Shown here piece after piece: positions 6,440-13,106 of a stretch of DNA of 13,106 bases. Each line of letters begins with the position of its first letter. Within the stretch, counting starts at the first letter, position 1. The stretch spans positions 1 through 13,106 of the forward strand of contig JASGCR010000001.1 of NCBI GenBank assembly GCA_030054015.1, read 5' to 3'. The notes beneath the pieces were generated by a model that saw only the letters and a program-made list of their open reading frames with translations, did not search any database and was not told where the DNA came from. The DNA comes from Candidatus Symbiobacter sp. GTDB taxonomy: Bacteria; Pseudomonadota; Alphaproteobacteria; Elsterales; Elsteraceae. The position numbers and the translations under genes are program-made.

Positions 6440-6451
6440 TCCTTTTAGGTA

Positions 6452-6988
6452 TTGAGGGGTGGTAAGCGCATAAATATTATTGCTTTTTTCCCAAGCTATA
6501 TTATGTTATTGACCGAAATAATTAGGGCAAAAACCGAACCGACCAACCTATGGCATATCTGGATTTTATTGATTGATTGCGGGATTCTTTATCCTGTGTT
6601 ATTGTCTCTATGTTTTACCAGGTTGCTTAAATTTTTAGCGGGACGTAGTTATATATTGCCCTTAGCCAAGACCGTATGGGAAGGTTTTTTTGAGAAAGAT
6701 AGTGCGGATGGCTGTTGGATTCAGGTCAAACTCAAAGATAATACCGTCATTGGCGGACGGTTTGGTCACGCCTCAACAGCTAGTTTTTATCCCAATAGTG
6801 GATATATCTATATCGATGAATTGTGGAAAATAAACGATGCGGGTGAATTTACCGAGCCTATGATCGAGCCGAATAAGGGTAAACAAGGCATTCTGTTACG
6901 TCCAGAGGATTATAATTACATTAAAGTCTTAATCCTTGAAAAGGAAGGGAAATACAATGAGTTACAATTTGAACCAAAGAAGGTCTAG
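6452..6988 (+). CDS. DUF6338-like membrane protein, N-terminus uncertain or truncated
   Basis: The function is unknown. There is one clear membrane segment (about residues 33-57, WHIWILLIDCGILYPVLL) and then a soluble domain resembling DUF6338: VWEGFF (75-80), WIQVKLKDNTVIGGRFG (89-105), ASFYPNSGYIYIDELWKI (110-127), GILLRPEDYNYIKVLIL (146-162). The family normally begins with another hydrophobic segment that is missing here. An in-frame TAG at 6446-6448 prevents extension. The reported start is TTG at 6452 with poor spacing to TTTAGG. ATG at 6503 has no ribosome-binding site. A strong GAGGGGTGG (6454-6462) would instead point to a rare ATA/ATT start near 6470-6476. The repeat remnants immediately upstream may have removed the true 5' end. 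Its end overlaps a small ORF. The family call is from recalled motifs. Confidence 0.6.
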   Translation: MRGGKRINIIAFFPSYIMLLTEIIRAKTEPTNLWHIWILLIDCGILYPVLLSLCFTRLLKFLAGRSYILPLAKTVWEGFFEKDSADGCWIQVKLKDNTVIGGRFGHASTASFYPNSGYIYIDELWKINDAGEFTEPMIEPNKGKQGILLRPEDYNYIKVLILEKEGKYNELQFEPKKV

Positions 6989-7157
6989 TACCGTCAATGG
7001 CTATTTTCAACCATTGAGTGATCCGCCCGCTGTTCCCCCCAATATTGCCAAGGAATCACCCGATTGGGTCAAGATCAAACATGCCGAAATTTACCGAGAT
7101 TCTCCCTATAAATATATGATCGCGCAAAAAAACCAACCCGAGGGCGACCATAAATAG
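6957..7157 (+). CDS. Small 66-residue protein overlapping the DUF6338-like gene
   Basis: It begins 32 bases before the end of the preceding gene, in another frame. The ATG at 6957 is chosen because AAGGAAGGGA (6941-6950) is an excellent ribosome-binding site at proper spacing; an in-frame ATG at 6936 lacks one. The product is hydrophilic, has no membrane segment, and carries a proline-rich stretch (GYFQPLSDPPAVPPN, residues 16-30) and a charged C-terminus. The strong signal and overlap argue for a real, translationally coupled partner. I do not recognise a family, and no function can be given. Confidence 0.6.
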   Translation: MSYNLNQRRSSTVNGYFQPLSDPPAVPPNIAKESPDWVKIKHAEIYRDSPYKYMIAQKNQPEGDHK

Positions 7158-7186
7158 TTTGGGGCGAAATGCCGCGTGAATTATGG

Positions 7187-9595
7187 TTATTCCAGCAAAA
7201 AACCGTATTCATACACCAGTGGTCGCAATTTTTGGCTAAGGCCGTCATAGGCGGCCTTAAAGTCCGTGAAATCGACGAGATGGTATTCGCTGTTGGCGAG
7301 GACCGCATTGCGGATTTGGTACCAACCCACATCGGGGCGGTTTAATTTATACAAATCGCGGGTTTTGTGATCAAATTCATGGGCATGGTAAAATTGCCAG
7401 ATTTTTTTTCCTTCATTTAAGACGAGAAGTGCTTCGGGTGTTAAAGTTTTATCCGCCAAATAACGCACCATAAAATCCGATTCAAACCGCCCCCGCGCCC
7501 CAACATCGGATTCGCGGTACGGGATAAAATGATTGACCAGAGACCAAGTTTTGCCATTCCATTCCAACCCATCCGCCCCGGCGGTGAGATTGCTGTCGTT
7601 AAATAACATCCAGATCAGGCAATCGATTTTAAAATCATCGCTTACACTTTTGGTTGGTCGCAAAAATTGATCGCGGTCATTTAACCAGGTTTTTTTTATC
7701 AAACGCCGGACAGCAAAAACAACGGCCACCTGCCACAAGTTTGTTGCCTTGATGAAATAGCTTCCTGAATGCCCAATTGAATTTACCGATGAAAAAATGG
7801 CTGTATTCATTGCAACATGCTGAAAATCATTAGCACTGCAAAAAAAATGTCCAATCGCATTGTCTGACCATTTCGTGTTCCTCAGTCCTTCGGTTTTTGA
7901 GGCAGGGGTTATGGCATTGATCAGAGGCACAGCATCAATATTGTTCTTTTTTGAACGGGCGATCCATTCAGTAAGCATTGATTTATTCGGGACGGCATAA
8001 AAATATTTCTTGTCAATTTCTATGCCGGTTTTGTCGATTACCTTTGTAGAAATGCTGCGGATAACCCGCTTCTTACTGCTATCCCAAATCAAAAAGCCAA
8101 TCGGAAAATTTCCTTTTAACCCGTCAAAGGCTTTGCTGTGAACAACGAAACCATCCAAATATTTAGCCCGCCAATTATGACGAAACCTTTCAAAATTCGG
8201 CGCATTGACGTATTTTAAGGTACTAAATGTGGCAATGGTGGCGTTGGGAATTTCCAAACTAATGCGATGTAAGAATTGAATAAATAGTTCGCGGGCGGCA
8301 TAACCGAGGCCCCCCATTGCGGAACCAATTTTGGTATTGGCAACATCGGTTTTACCAGCATTACCCATACTGTTTGCTGCCTCGGCATAAGGCGGGTTCA
8401 TTAATATCAAAAATTTCTTGGCGTTTTTTACACCCGCTTTATTATCCGCGATGGCTTGACGCAGGGCGGGTGGCATTTTATTGGTCAGTGCGTAATTAAA
8501 TTCGGTTGATAAACAGGTTAAATCAACATCGTCATTCAAATAATCATATTGGAATTTGGTGGCGGCGGGACAAATATTTGCCGATACCATAATATCCAAA
8601 TCGCGTTGATCAAGCGTCGACATAAACACATTACGCAGATTGCTGTGTTTGACTTCTAAATTGCCAACCCCGCAACACATATCCCAGACGATATATTCAT
8701 CTTGCCAAGTCACCCCCAAATTTTCCGCCAATAAATCATAGGCGGTATCAACAATATGAAGCGGGGTGTAAAACGCCCCCTTAAACCGCCGCTCGTCAAT
8801 CGGCAGCAAAGAATCGCGGCGTTCCAATAAATAACGACGGTGAATCTCATCGGGGGGGCGAAAATATATCGACCAAAACCGACGGTATCCGTTATGGCTT
8901 TTTAATTCATACAGCACATCGTCCAAATAATATTTCGGTTTGTCGCCATCGAACAGCAAACGTGCCGACAGATCGCTCATGGCAACTTGAGTTCCGTCGT
9001 GCATAATGTCAGCAAAAAACAAAATGGCGAAATCTGATTCTTGGAGCGTTAATTTTTTCTTGCTGAATATTTCGCGGCCAATCATCTCCATCCATTTGTC
9101 GAAAGCTTGGCGTAAATTGGCGGGGGTAATATAAATTCGCAAAATCTTTTGATCACGAACAGTAATTTTAAAAGCATTAATAAATTCTTTTTCTAACGCA
9201 TGAATGTGATAAACGACATAGCGATTGCGAAAATGCGGCTTAAAATTTTCGATATAATCCCCAGCACTTGATGGGGGATTCGGCCAATAAAATTTTTTAT
9301 CTTTAATCAGTGACAAAAGATTATCGGTTTGCATCAGTGCCGCTTTTTCGCGGTCAATGACGCACAAAATTGATGGTAAAGCCTCACCTTTTTCCCATGC
9401 GTCATGCACATAACATAATAATTGACCAAACATTTCGATGGGCGATGTCGCCTCGAATTTCGCCTCGAACCAAACATTGTCGGCTTTTATATCGACCTGA
9501 CCTTTGGTGGTGTTTACCAATCCCAAGGCATTAATATAGGCGTCTTTGACATCTTCTTCGGTCTGGGCGCGGGATAAATCGGTATAAAGACTCAT
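7187..9595 (-). CDS. Single-chain type II restriction-modification enzyme (N6-adenine methylase with nuclease-like N-terminus)
   Basis: It probably methylates adenine in a specific DNA site and cleaves unmodified DNA. The N-terminal region has a PD-(D/E)xK-like pattern: Asp35 or Asp39, then Glu44-Ala-Lys46 (WFEAKF), and Gln58 further on. The methylase core has RRFKGAFYTP (269-278), the AdoMet motif I DMCCGVGNLE (305-314) and catalytic motif IV NPPY (400-403). Beyond about residue 500 lies a long region likely to recognise DNA. The arrangement fits type IIG enzymes such as those annotated 'restriction endonuclease subunit M'; 802 residues is on the short side. The start is marked by a perfect AGGAGG (complement of 9602-9607). 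It is convergent with the small ORF, 29 bases apart, and divergent from hss. No separate specificity or methylase gene is nearby. The nuclease assignment is less certain than the methylase. Confidence 0.8.
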   Translation of the reverse strand: MSLYTDLSRAQTEEDVKDAYINALGLVNTTKGQVDIKADNVWFEAKFEATSPIEMFGQLLCYVHDAWEKGEALPSILCVIDREKAALMQTDNLLSLIKDKKFYWPNPPSSAGDYIENFKPHFRNRYVVYHIHALEKEFINAFKITVRDQKILRIYITPANLRQAFDKWMEMIGREIFSKKKLTLQESDFAILFFADIMHDGTQVAMSDLSARLLFDGDKPKYYLDDVLYELKSHNGYRRFWSIYFRPPDEIHRRYLLERRDSLLPIDERRFKGAFYTPLHIVDTAYDLLAENLGVTWQDEYIVWDMCCGVGNLEVKHSNLRNVFMSTLDQRDLDIMVSANICPAATKFQYDYLNDDVDLTCLSTEFNYALTNKMPPALRQAIADNKAGVKNAKKFLILMNPPYAEAANSMGNAGKTDVANTKIGSAMGGLGYAARELFIQFLHRISLEIPNATIATFSTLKYVNAPNFERFRHNWRAKYLDGFVVHSKAFDGLKGNFPIGFLIWDSSKKRVIRSISTKVIDKTGIEIDKKYFYAVPNKSMLTEWIARSKKNNIDAVPLINAITPASKTEGLRNTKWSDNAIGHFFCSANDFQHVAMNTAIFSSVNSIGHSGSYFIKATNLWQVAVVFAVRRLIKKTWLNDRDQFLRPTKSVSDDFKIDCLIWMLFNDSNLTAGADGLEWNGKTWSLVNHFIPYRESDVGARGRFESDFMVRYLADKTLTPEALLVLNEGKKIWQFYHAHEFDHKTRDLYKLNRPDVGWYQIRNAVLANSEYHLVDFTDFKAAYDGLSQKLRPLVYEYGFLLE

Positions 9596-9634
9596 TAAAG
9601 GCCTCCTGGGTCGTGGTTTCCTGGTTGGTGTCTG

Positions 9635-9662
9635 ATCATAACATCTTAATCTATTGTTTCAA
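9635..9662 (-). promoter_or_regulatory. Promoter candidate for the restriction-modification gene
   Basis: On the minus strand TTGAAA (9662-9657) and TATGAT (9640-9635) are 16 bases apart, about 40 bases before the start codon. This gives a short leader that includes the AGGAGG site. Confidence 0.45.
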
Positions 9663-9816
9663 TCAATATCCCGCAATCGAAATAAAGGTAACGAAGGGCA
9701 ACGGATATTATTTGCAATTTTTTGCTGTTCAATATAACGGCGCGGCACAATCGGGAAAGGACAGCCTCTATTAACTCGCCAAAACCGGCAGAGTTGCTTT
9801 TTTGTGTGCGTGACGC

Positions 9817-9845
9817 TTGCCAAATGGTAAAAATTCCGTTAGAAT
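9817..9845 (+). promoter_or_regulatory. Sigma70-type promoter candidate for hss-hldE
   Basis: TTGCCA (9817-9822) and TAGAAT (9840-9845) are separated by 17 bases and lie about 40 bases upstream of the hss start. The -35 hexamer and spacing are the same as in the nuoF promoter candidate. The 291-base gap 9596-9886 thus holds two divergent promoters and no convincing gene. Confidence 0.55.
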
Positions 9846-9886
9846 GCACGAATTAAGCCTTAACGTTTCTTTTCAGGGATGGTAAC

Positions 9887-11317
9887 ATGACGCAAAAAAT
9901 CCGCTTTGCTGGCAATATAGTCATCTTGGGTTATGGCAGTGTGGGACGATGTATCCTGCCCGCGATACCAAGGCATTTTGATTTGCCGATGGAACGGATT
10001 GGCGTGGTCGCCGACCATGATTATGACGCGCGATTTATCCCCTGGCGCGACCAAGGGGTAAGATATGTCAAGGATAGCCTTAACGCCGCCAATTTAGAGG
10101 CCAAACTAAACCAATTGGTCAAAGATGGCGATTTGCTGATCAATCTTACGGCGGGGGTGGATGCGCTTAAAATCATGGCCTGGTGCCAGGCGCATAATGT
10201 ATTATATATCGACACCTCGCTTGAGCCTTGGGCCGGGGTGTATCAAGATTCCAGACTCGCCAACCACACCCGCACCCATTACGAAGCCCACAAACAAGCA
10301 CGGGCAATGGCCGCCAAATGGCCTAAAAACAGCGCAACCGCGATTGTCACCCACGGGGCCAATCCCGGCATGGTCAATCATTTCGTCAAAGTCGCATTGC
10401 TTAAAATCGCCGAAAATATGGGGTTGCAATTGGCGAAACCCCAAAACCGCGCCGAATGGGCGCATTTGGCCCATCAAACCGGCACCAAAGTCATTCACAT
10501 CGCCGAACGCGACACCCAACGCGCCAACCAAGCCAAAGACCCGGACGAATTCGTCAATAGCTGGTCGGTCATGGCTTTTTGGGGCGAGTCCTTGTACCCC
10601 GCCGAAATGGGCTGGGGTACGCACGAGAAAAAATTGCCGCCGCGCGGCTATCGCCTGTCTGATGGTTCCGGCAATGGCCTCTATATCGACCGACCGGGCG
10701 GGGAGACTTTGGTGCATTCCTGGGTACCCAAGGGCGGGTCGATTTACGGCATGGTGATCTCCCATTCCGAGAGCATCACGATTTCGGATTATCTGACCAA
10801 ATTTGATGATAAAGGCCAGGCCATTTACCGCCCCACCGTCCATTATGCCTATTGCCCGACCAGTGATGCCATTATTTCCTTGCGGGAAATGGCGATGCGC
10901 GGCTGGCAACCGCCACCGCCCGATAAAGTGCGGATTCTGGGCAATGAAATCGTCGATGGCATTGATGAATTGGGCGTTTTATTATTGGGGCATGGACGCA
11001 ATGCCGCCTGGTATGGCTCGCAACTCTCAATCCACGAAGCCCGCAAAATTATTCCAGGTCAAAACGCCACCTCGTTACAGGTTTGCGCCGGCGTGATGTC
11101 GGCCTGTGTTTATGCCGCGCAAAATCCCCGTTTGGGCTATTGCGAACCCGATGATCTGCCGCATGAAGAAATCTTGGCAATTGCCGCGCCTTATCTTGGC
11201 CCCTTGGCGTACCAAGAATCCGATTGGACGCCGCTAAAACATCGCACCAAACTTTTCCCCGACCCCGAAATCGACACCAGCGATCCATGGCAATTTACCA
11301 ATTTCTTGGTGCGTTAA
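9887..11317 (+). CDS. hss: Homospermidine synthase
   Basis: A cytoplasmic NAD-dependent enzyme that joins two putrescines (or putrescine and spermidine) to give sym-homospermidine, the main long polyamine of many Alphaproteobacteria. The length of 476 residues matches the bacterial family (about 477). The N-terminal Rossmann motif is VILGYGSVGR (12-21). Further motifs are THGANPGMVNHF (155-166), HIAERDTQ (204-211), NSWSVMAFWGE (224-234) and ISHSES (291-296). Asn159, Glu207, Trp226, Glu234 and His293 sit three residues before the active-site residues I recall for the Blastochloris viridis enzyme, including its key tryptophan. This shift is from memory, not an alignment. AGGGA (9875-9879) is a suitable ribosome-binding site. 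hldE starts four bases after the stop, so the two are likely cotranscribed. Confidence 0.95.
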   Translation: MTQKIRFAGNIVILGYGSVGRCILPAIPRHFDLPMERIGVVADHDYDARFIPWRDQGVRYVKDSLNAANLEAKLNQLVKDGDLLINLTAGVDALKIMAWCQAHNVLYIDTSLEPWAGVYQDSRLANHTRTHYEAHKQARAMAAKWPKNSATAIVTHGANPGMVNHFVKVALLKIAENMGLQLAKPQNRAEWAHLAHQTGTKVIHIAERDTQRANQAKDPDEFVNSWSVMAFWGESLYPAEMGWGTHEKKLPPRGYRLSDGSGNGLYIDRPGGETLVHSWVPKGGSIYGMVISHSESITISDYLTKFDDKGQAIYRPTVHYAYCPTSDAIISLREMAMRGWQPPPPDKVRILGNEIVDGIDELGVLLLGHGRNAAWYGSQLSIHEARKIIPGQNATSLQVCAGVMSACVYAAQNPRLGYCEPDDLPHEEILAIAAPYLGPLAYQESDWTPLKHRTKLFPDPEIDTSDPWQFTNFLVR

Positions 11318-11321
11318 AGCT

Positions 11322-12818
11322 ATGCTGGGTCAAATCATAAAAAACCTGTCCCAGGCGCGGGTGGTGTGTGTCGGCGATGTGATGTTGGATCATTTTGTTT
11401 ATGGCAAAGTGACGCGAATTTCGCCCGAAGCCCCCATCCCGATTCTGGCCGCCGAACGCAATTTGTCGATGCTGGGCGGGGCTGGCAATGTCGTGCGCAA
11501 TCTTTCCGCCCTGGGCGCAGCCAGTTTTATGCTCGGCGTGATTGGTGATGATTCTTCAGGCCGCGATGTCCTGCATCTGATGAGCATCGAATCAAAGGTC
11601 GAGCCGCATTTGCTGATCGATCCGACCCGCCAAACCACGGTGAAAACCCGCTATATTGCCGGGCAACAGCAAATTTTGCGGGTGGACCGGGAAACGCCCC
11701 ATGCCCTGGCCGGTGATCTCCAAGCATCCATTCTAAATCGCGTCCAATCCGCCCTCACCGATTTTGATCTGTTGATTTTGTCGGATTATGCCAAGGGGGT
11801 TTTGCAATCCGGCATTCCCGCAATGTCGCTTCGCCTCATTCAATTGGCGAAGGCGCATGGCAAAAAAGTCATCGTCGATCCCAAGGGCAAAGATTACAGC
11901 ATCTATGCCGGAGCCGATTTGCTCACTCCCAACCGCCGCGAACTCGAAGCCGCGTGCCAAACCAGCCTGCCCGATCACGCCTCTATCGAAACGGCGGCGC
12001 GGCAGCTCATGGCACAGCAGCAAATTGCCGCCATTTTGGTGACATTGGGCGAAGGCGGCATGATGTTGGTGGCGGATCACCTCCCCGCCCGTCATTTCCC
12101 CACCGCCGCGCGGCAAATTTTCGATGTGTCGGGGGCTGGGGATACGGTGGTGGCCGCCCTGTCCGCCGCTTTGGCGGTTGATGTTGCGTGGGGGGATGCC
12201 TGTTTGCTGGCCAATCGCGCCGCCGGGGTGGTGGTCGGCAAACTCGGCACCGCCACCTGCAGCCAAGATGAACTTTTTGCCGCCTGTGACGAAGCTGTGC
12301 AAGCCTCGGACGGCACGGTGCCGTTTGTCCCCCGTAAGCTTCACCGCCAAAAGATGGCCAACTTGCTGCAAATAGTTGAAAAAGTAAAAGATTGGCGCAA
12401 AGAAGGCAAAAAAATTGGCTTTACCAATGGTTGTTTTGATTTGTTGCATCCGGGGCATATTGATTTGCTCGAATTTGCCCGCTCGGAATGCGATTGCCTG
12501 GTGGTTGGGGTCAATGACGATGCGTCGGTGCGGCGGTTAAAAGGCCCTGAGCGACCGGTACGCAGCGTGGCGGCGCGGATGGAACTCTTGGCGGCTTTGG
12601 CGGCGGTTGATGCGGTGGTGGCCTTTGCCGAGGATACGCCGCTTGCCCTTATTTCCGCCATCTTGCCCGATATTTTGGTCAAAGGTGCCGATTATGCGCA
12701 AAGCCAGGTGGTTGGTGCAGATGTGGTGATGGCGGCGGGCGGGCGGGTTTTATTGGCTCCCTTGCGGGCCGGCGAGTCAACCAGCGCGATTATACAGAGT
12801 ATGACGGTTAAAAAATAA
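11322..12818 (+). CDS. hldE: Bifunctional heptose-7-phosphate kinase / heptose-1-phosphate adenylyltransferase
   Basis: A cytoplasmic enzyme of lipopolysaccharide inner-core synthesis: it makes D-glycero-beta-D-manno-heptose 1,7-bisphosphate and later activates heptose 1-phosphate to the ADP-sugar. The N-terminal PfkB-type kinase domain (about 1-325) shows LGGAGNVVRNLSALG (51-65), DPKGKDYSIYAGADLLTPN (186-204), VTLGEGGMML (240-249) and DVSGAGDT (268-275) with catalytic Asp274. The C-terminal nucleotidyltransferase domain (about 345-498) has TNGCFDLLHPGH (368-379), LKGPERPVR (406-414) and VKGADY (453-458). The fused 498-residue form is complete. The ATG is four bases after the hss stop with little Shine-Dalgarno sequence, so translation probably depends on coupling to hss. 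gmhA, gmhB and hldD are not in the window. Confidence 0.96.
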   Translation: MLGQIIKNLSQARVVCVGDVMLDHFVYGKVTRISPEAPIPILAAERNLSMLGGAGNVVRNLSALGAASFMLGVIGDDSSGRDVLHLMSIESKVEPHLLIDPTRQTTVKTRYIAGQQQILRVDRETPHALAGDLQASILNRVQSALTDFDLLILSDYAKGVLQSGIPAMSLRLIQLAKAHGKKVIVDPKGKDYSIYAGADLLTPNRRELEAACQTSLPDHASIETAARQLMAQQQIAAILVTLGEGGMMLVADHLPARHFPTAARQIFDVSGAGDTVVAALSAALAVDVAWGDACLLANRAAGVVVGKLGTATCSQDELFAACDEAVQASDGTVPFVPRKLHRQKMANLLQIVEKVKDWRKEGKKIGFTNGCFDLLHPGHIDLLEFARSECDCLVVGVNDDASVRRLKGPERPVRSVAARMELLAALAAVDAVVAFAEDTPLALISAILPDILVKGADYAQSQVVGADVVMAAGGRVLLAPLRAGESTSAIIQSMTVKK

Positions 12819-12820
12819 CC

Positions 12821-12841
12821 GGCGGAAGATTTTTTTCCGCC
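12821..12841 (+). terminator. Weak hairpin after hldE
   Basis: GGCGGAA and TTCCGCC form a 7-bp stem with a 7-base AT-rich loop, two bases after the hldE stop. No clean T-run follows the stem, so a role as an intrinsic terminator is doubtful. The AT-rich tandem array downstream could contribute. Confidence 0.4.
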
Positions 12842-12865
12842 TATTAAGGCCGTTTTTAAGTTTCA

Positions 12866-13106
12866 CCATCGCTATTAAAATTTTTCGCGGTTTTTTTTAA
12901 TAGCAGTTTTTGCTGTTAAAACAGATTTTAATAGCGATCACCGCTATTAAAATTTTTCGCGGTTTTTTTTAATAGCGGTTTTTGGTGTTAAAACAGATTT
13001 TAATAGCGATCACCGCTATTAAAATTTTTCGCGGTTTTTTTTAATAGCGGTTTTTGGTGTTAAAACGGATTTTAATAGCGATCACCGCTATTAAAATTTT
13101 TCGCGG
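12866..13106. repeat. 72-bp tandem repeat array running off the window end
   Basis: There are three full copies (starting 12866, 12938, 13010) and 25 bases of a fourth (13082). Copies two and three differ at one base; copy one differs from copy two at four. Each unit holds the 11-mer CGCTATTAAAA once forward (offset 5-15) and its inverse TTTTAATAGCG twice (offsets 30-40 and 61-71; the first has one mismatch in copy one). The forward 11-mer can pair with either neighbour, giving alternating hairpins with 14-base or 5-base loops. No coding potential is seen. The total copy number is unknown because the window ends inside the array. Confidence 0.95.

Noticed and set aside
9646..9849. 67-residue minus-strand ORF upstream of hss
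   Set aside because: It starts with GTG, has no ribosome-binding site, overlaps both promoter candidates, and has no recognisable protein pattern.
10202..10909. 235-residue minus-strand ORF opposite hss
   Set aside because: It is antisense to conserved active-site motifs of homospermidine synthase and has no start signal.
11733..12458. 241-residue minus-strand ORF opposite hldE
   Set aside because: Its sequence is the antisense of the well-conserved kinase domain, rich in His/Gly/Arg as expected of a shadow frame.
12866..13106. CRISPR array
   Set aside because: The repeats are directly adjacent, with no unique spacers, and the unit is itself made of inverted 11-mers; no cas genes are present.

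Overview
The window looks like a chromosomal segment of an alphaproteobacterium of moderate GC. The evidence is NuoD, NuoE and NuoF of the alphaproteobacterial/mitochondrial type, an AapJ-like general amino-acid binding protein, and a bacterial homospermidine synthase, a family common in Alphaproteobacteria. HldE implies a Gram-negative cell with heptose-containing lipopolysaccharide. I cannot name the genus from the sequence.

Layout. Bases 1-93 hold the right end of a structured palindromic repeat. nuoD (94-1323) and nuoE (1320-1901) follow and overlap by four bases. The expected next gene, nuoF, is displaced about 3 kb downstream. In between lie an AT-rich DUF2806-like gene (1913-3028), a 587-base non-coding stretch with two large palindromic elements (3111-3265 and 3333-3488), and an aapJ-like solute-binding protein gene (3616-4755). 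nuoF (4958-6238) then starts behind a four-copy 11-bp tandem repeat and a good sigma70-type promoter. nuoG does not follow. A third palindromic element (6259-6397) leads into an accessory patch: a DUF6338-like membrane protein with an unclear start, an overlapping 66-residue ORF, and a convergent single-chain restriction-modification enzyme (7187-9595, minus strand). The right part returns to housekeeping genes: homospermidine synthase (9887-11317) and hldE (11322-12818), probably one transcript. An array of 72-bp tandem repeats runs off the window end.

How the parts work together. NuoD, NuoE and NuoF are complex I subunits: NuoF oxidises NADH, NuoE holds the N1a cluster, and NuoD helps form the quinone site. 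AapJ would feed a general amino-acid importer whose permease and ATPase genes are not here. Hss makes the polyamine homospermidine, and HldE makes the nucleotide-activated heptose precursor. The R-M gene and the two DUF genes look like accessory cargo placed between core genes.

The most unusual signal is a repeat family. Each half-unit has constant flanks (GCGTCATTACCCGCC and GAGTCGGGTAATCCCCCAGG) around a different perfect hairpin. Half-units are paired in inverted orientation, and the constant flanks covary (TTACCCG/CGGGTAA, TTCCCCG/CGGGGAA, TCACCCG/CGGGTGA). This resembles a REPIN-type doublet family with interchangeable hairpin inserts, sitting at the breakpoints of the nuo cluster.
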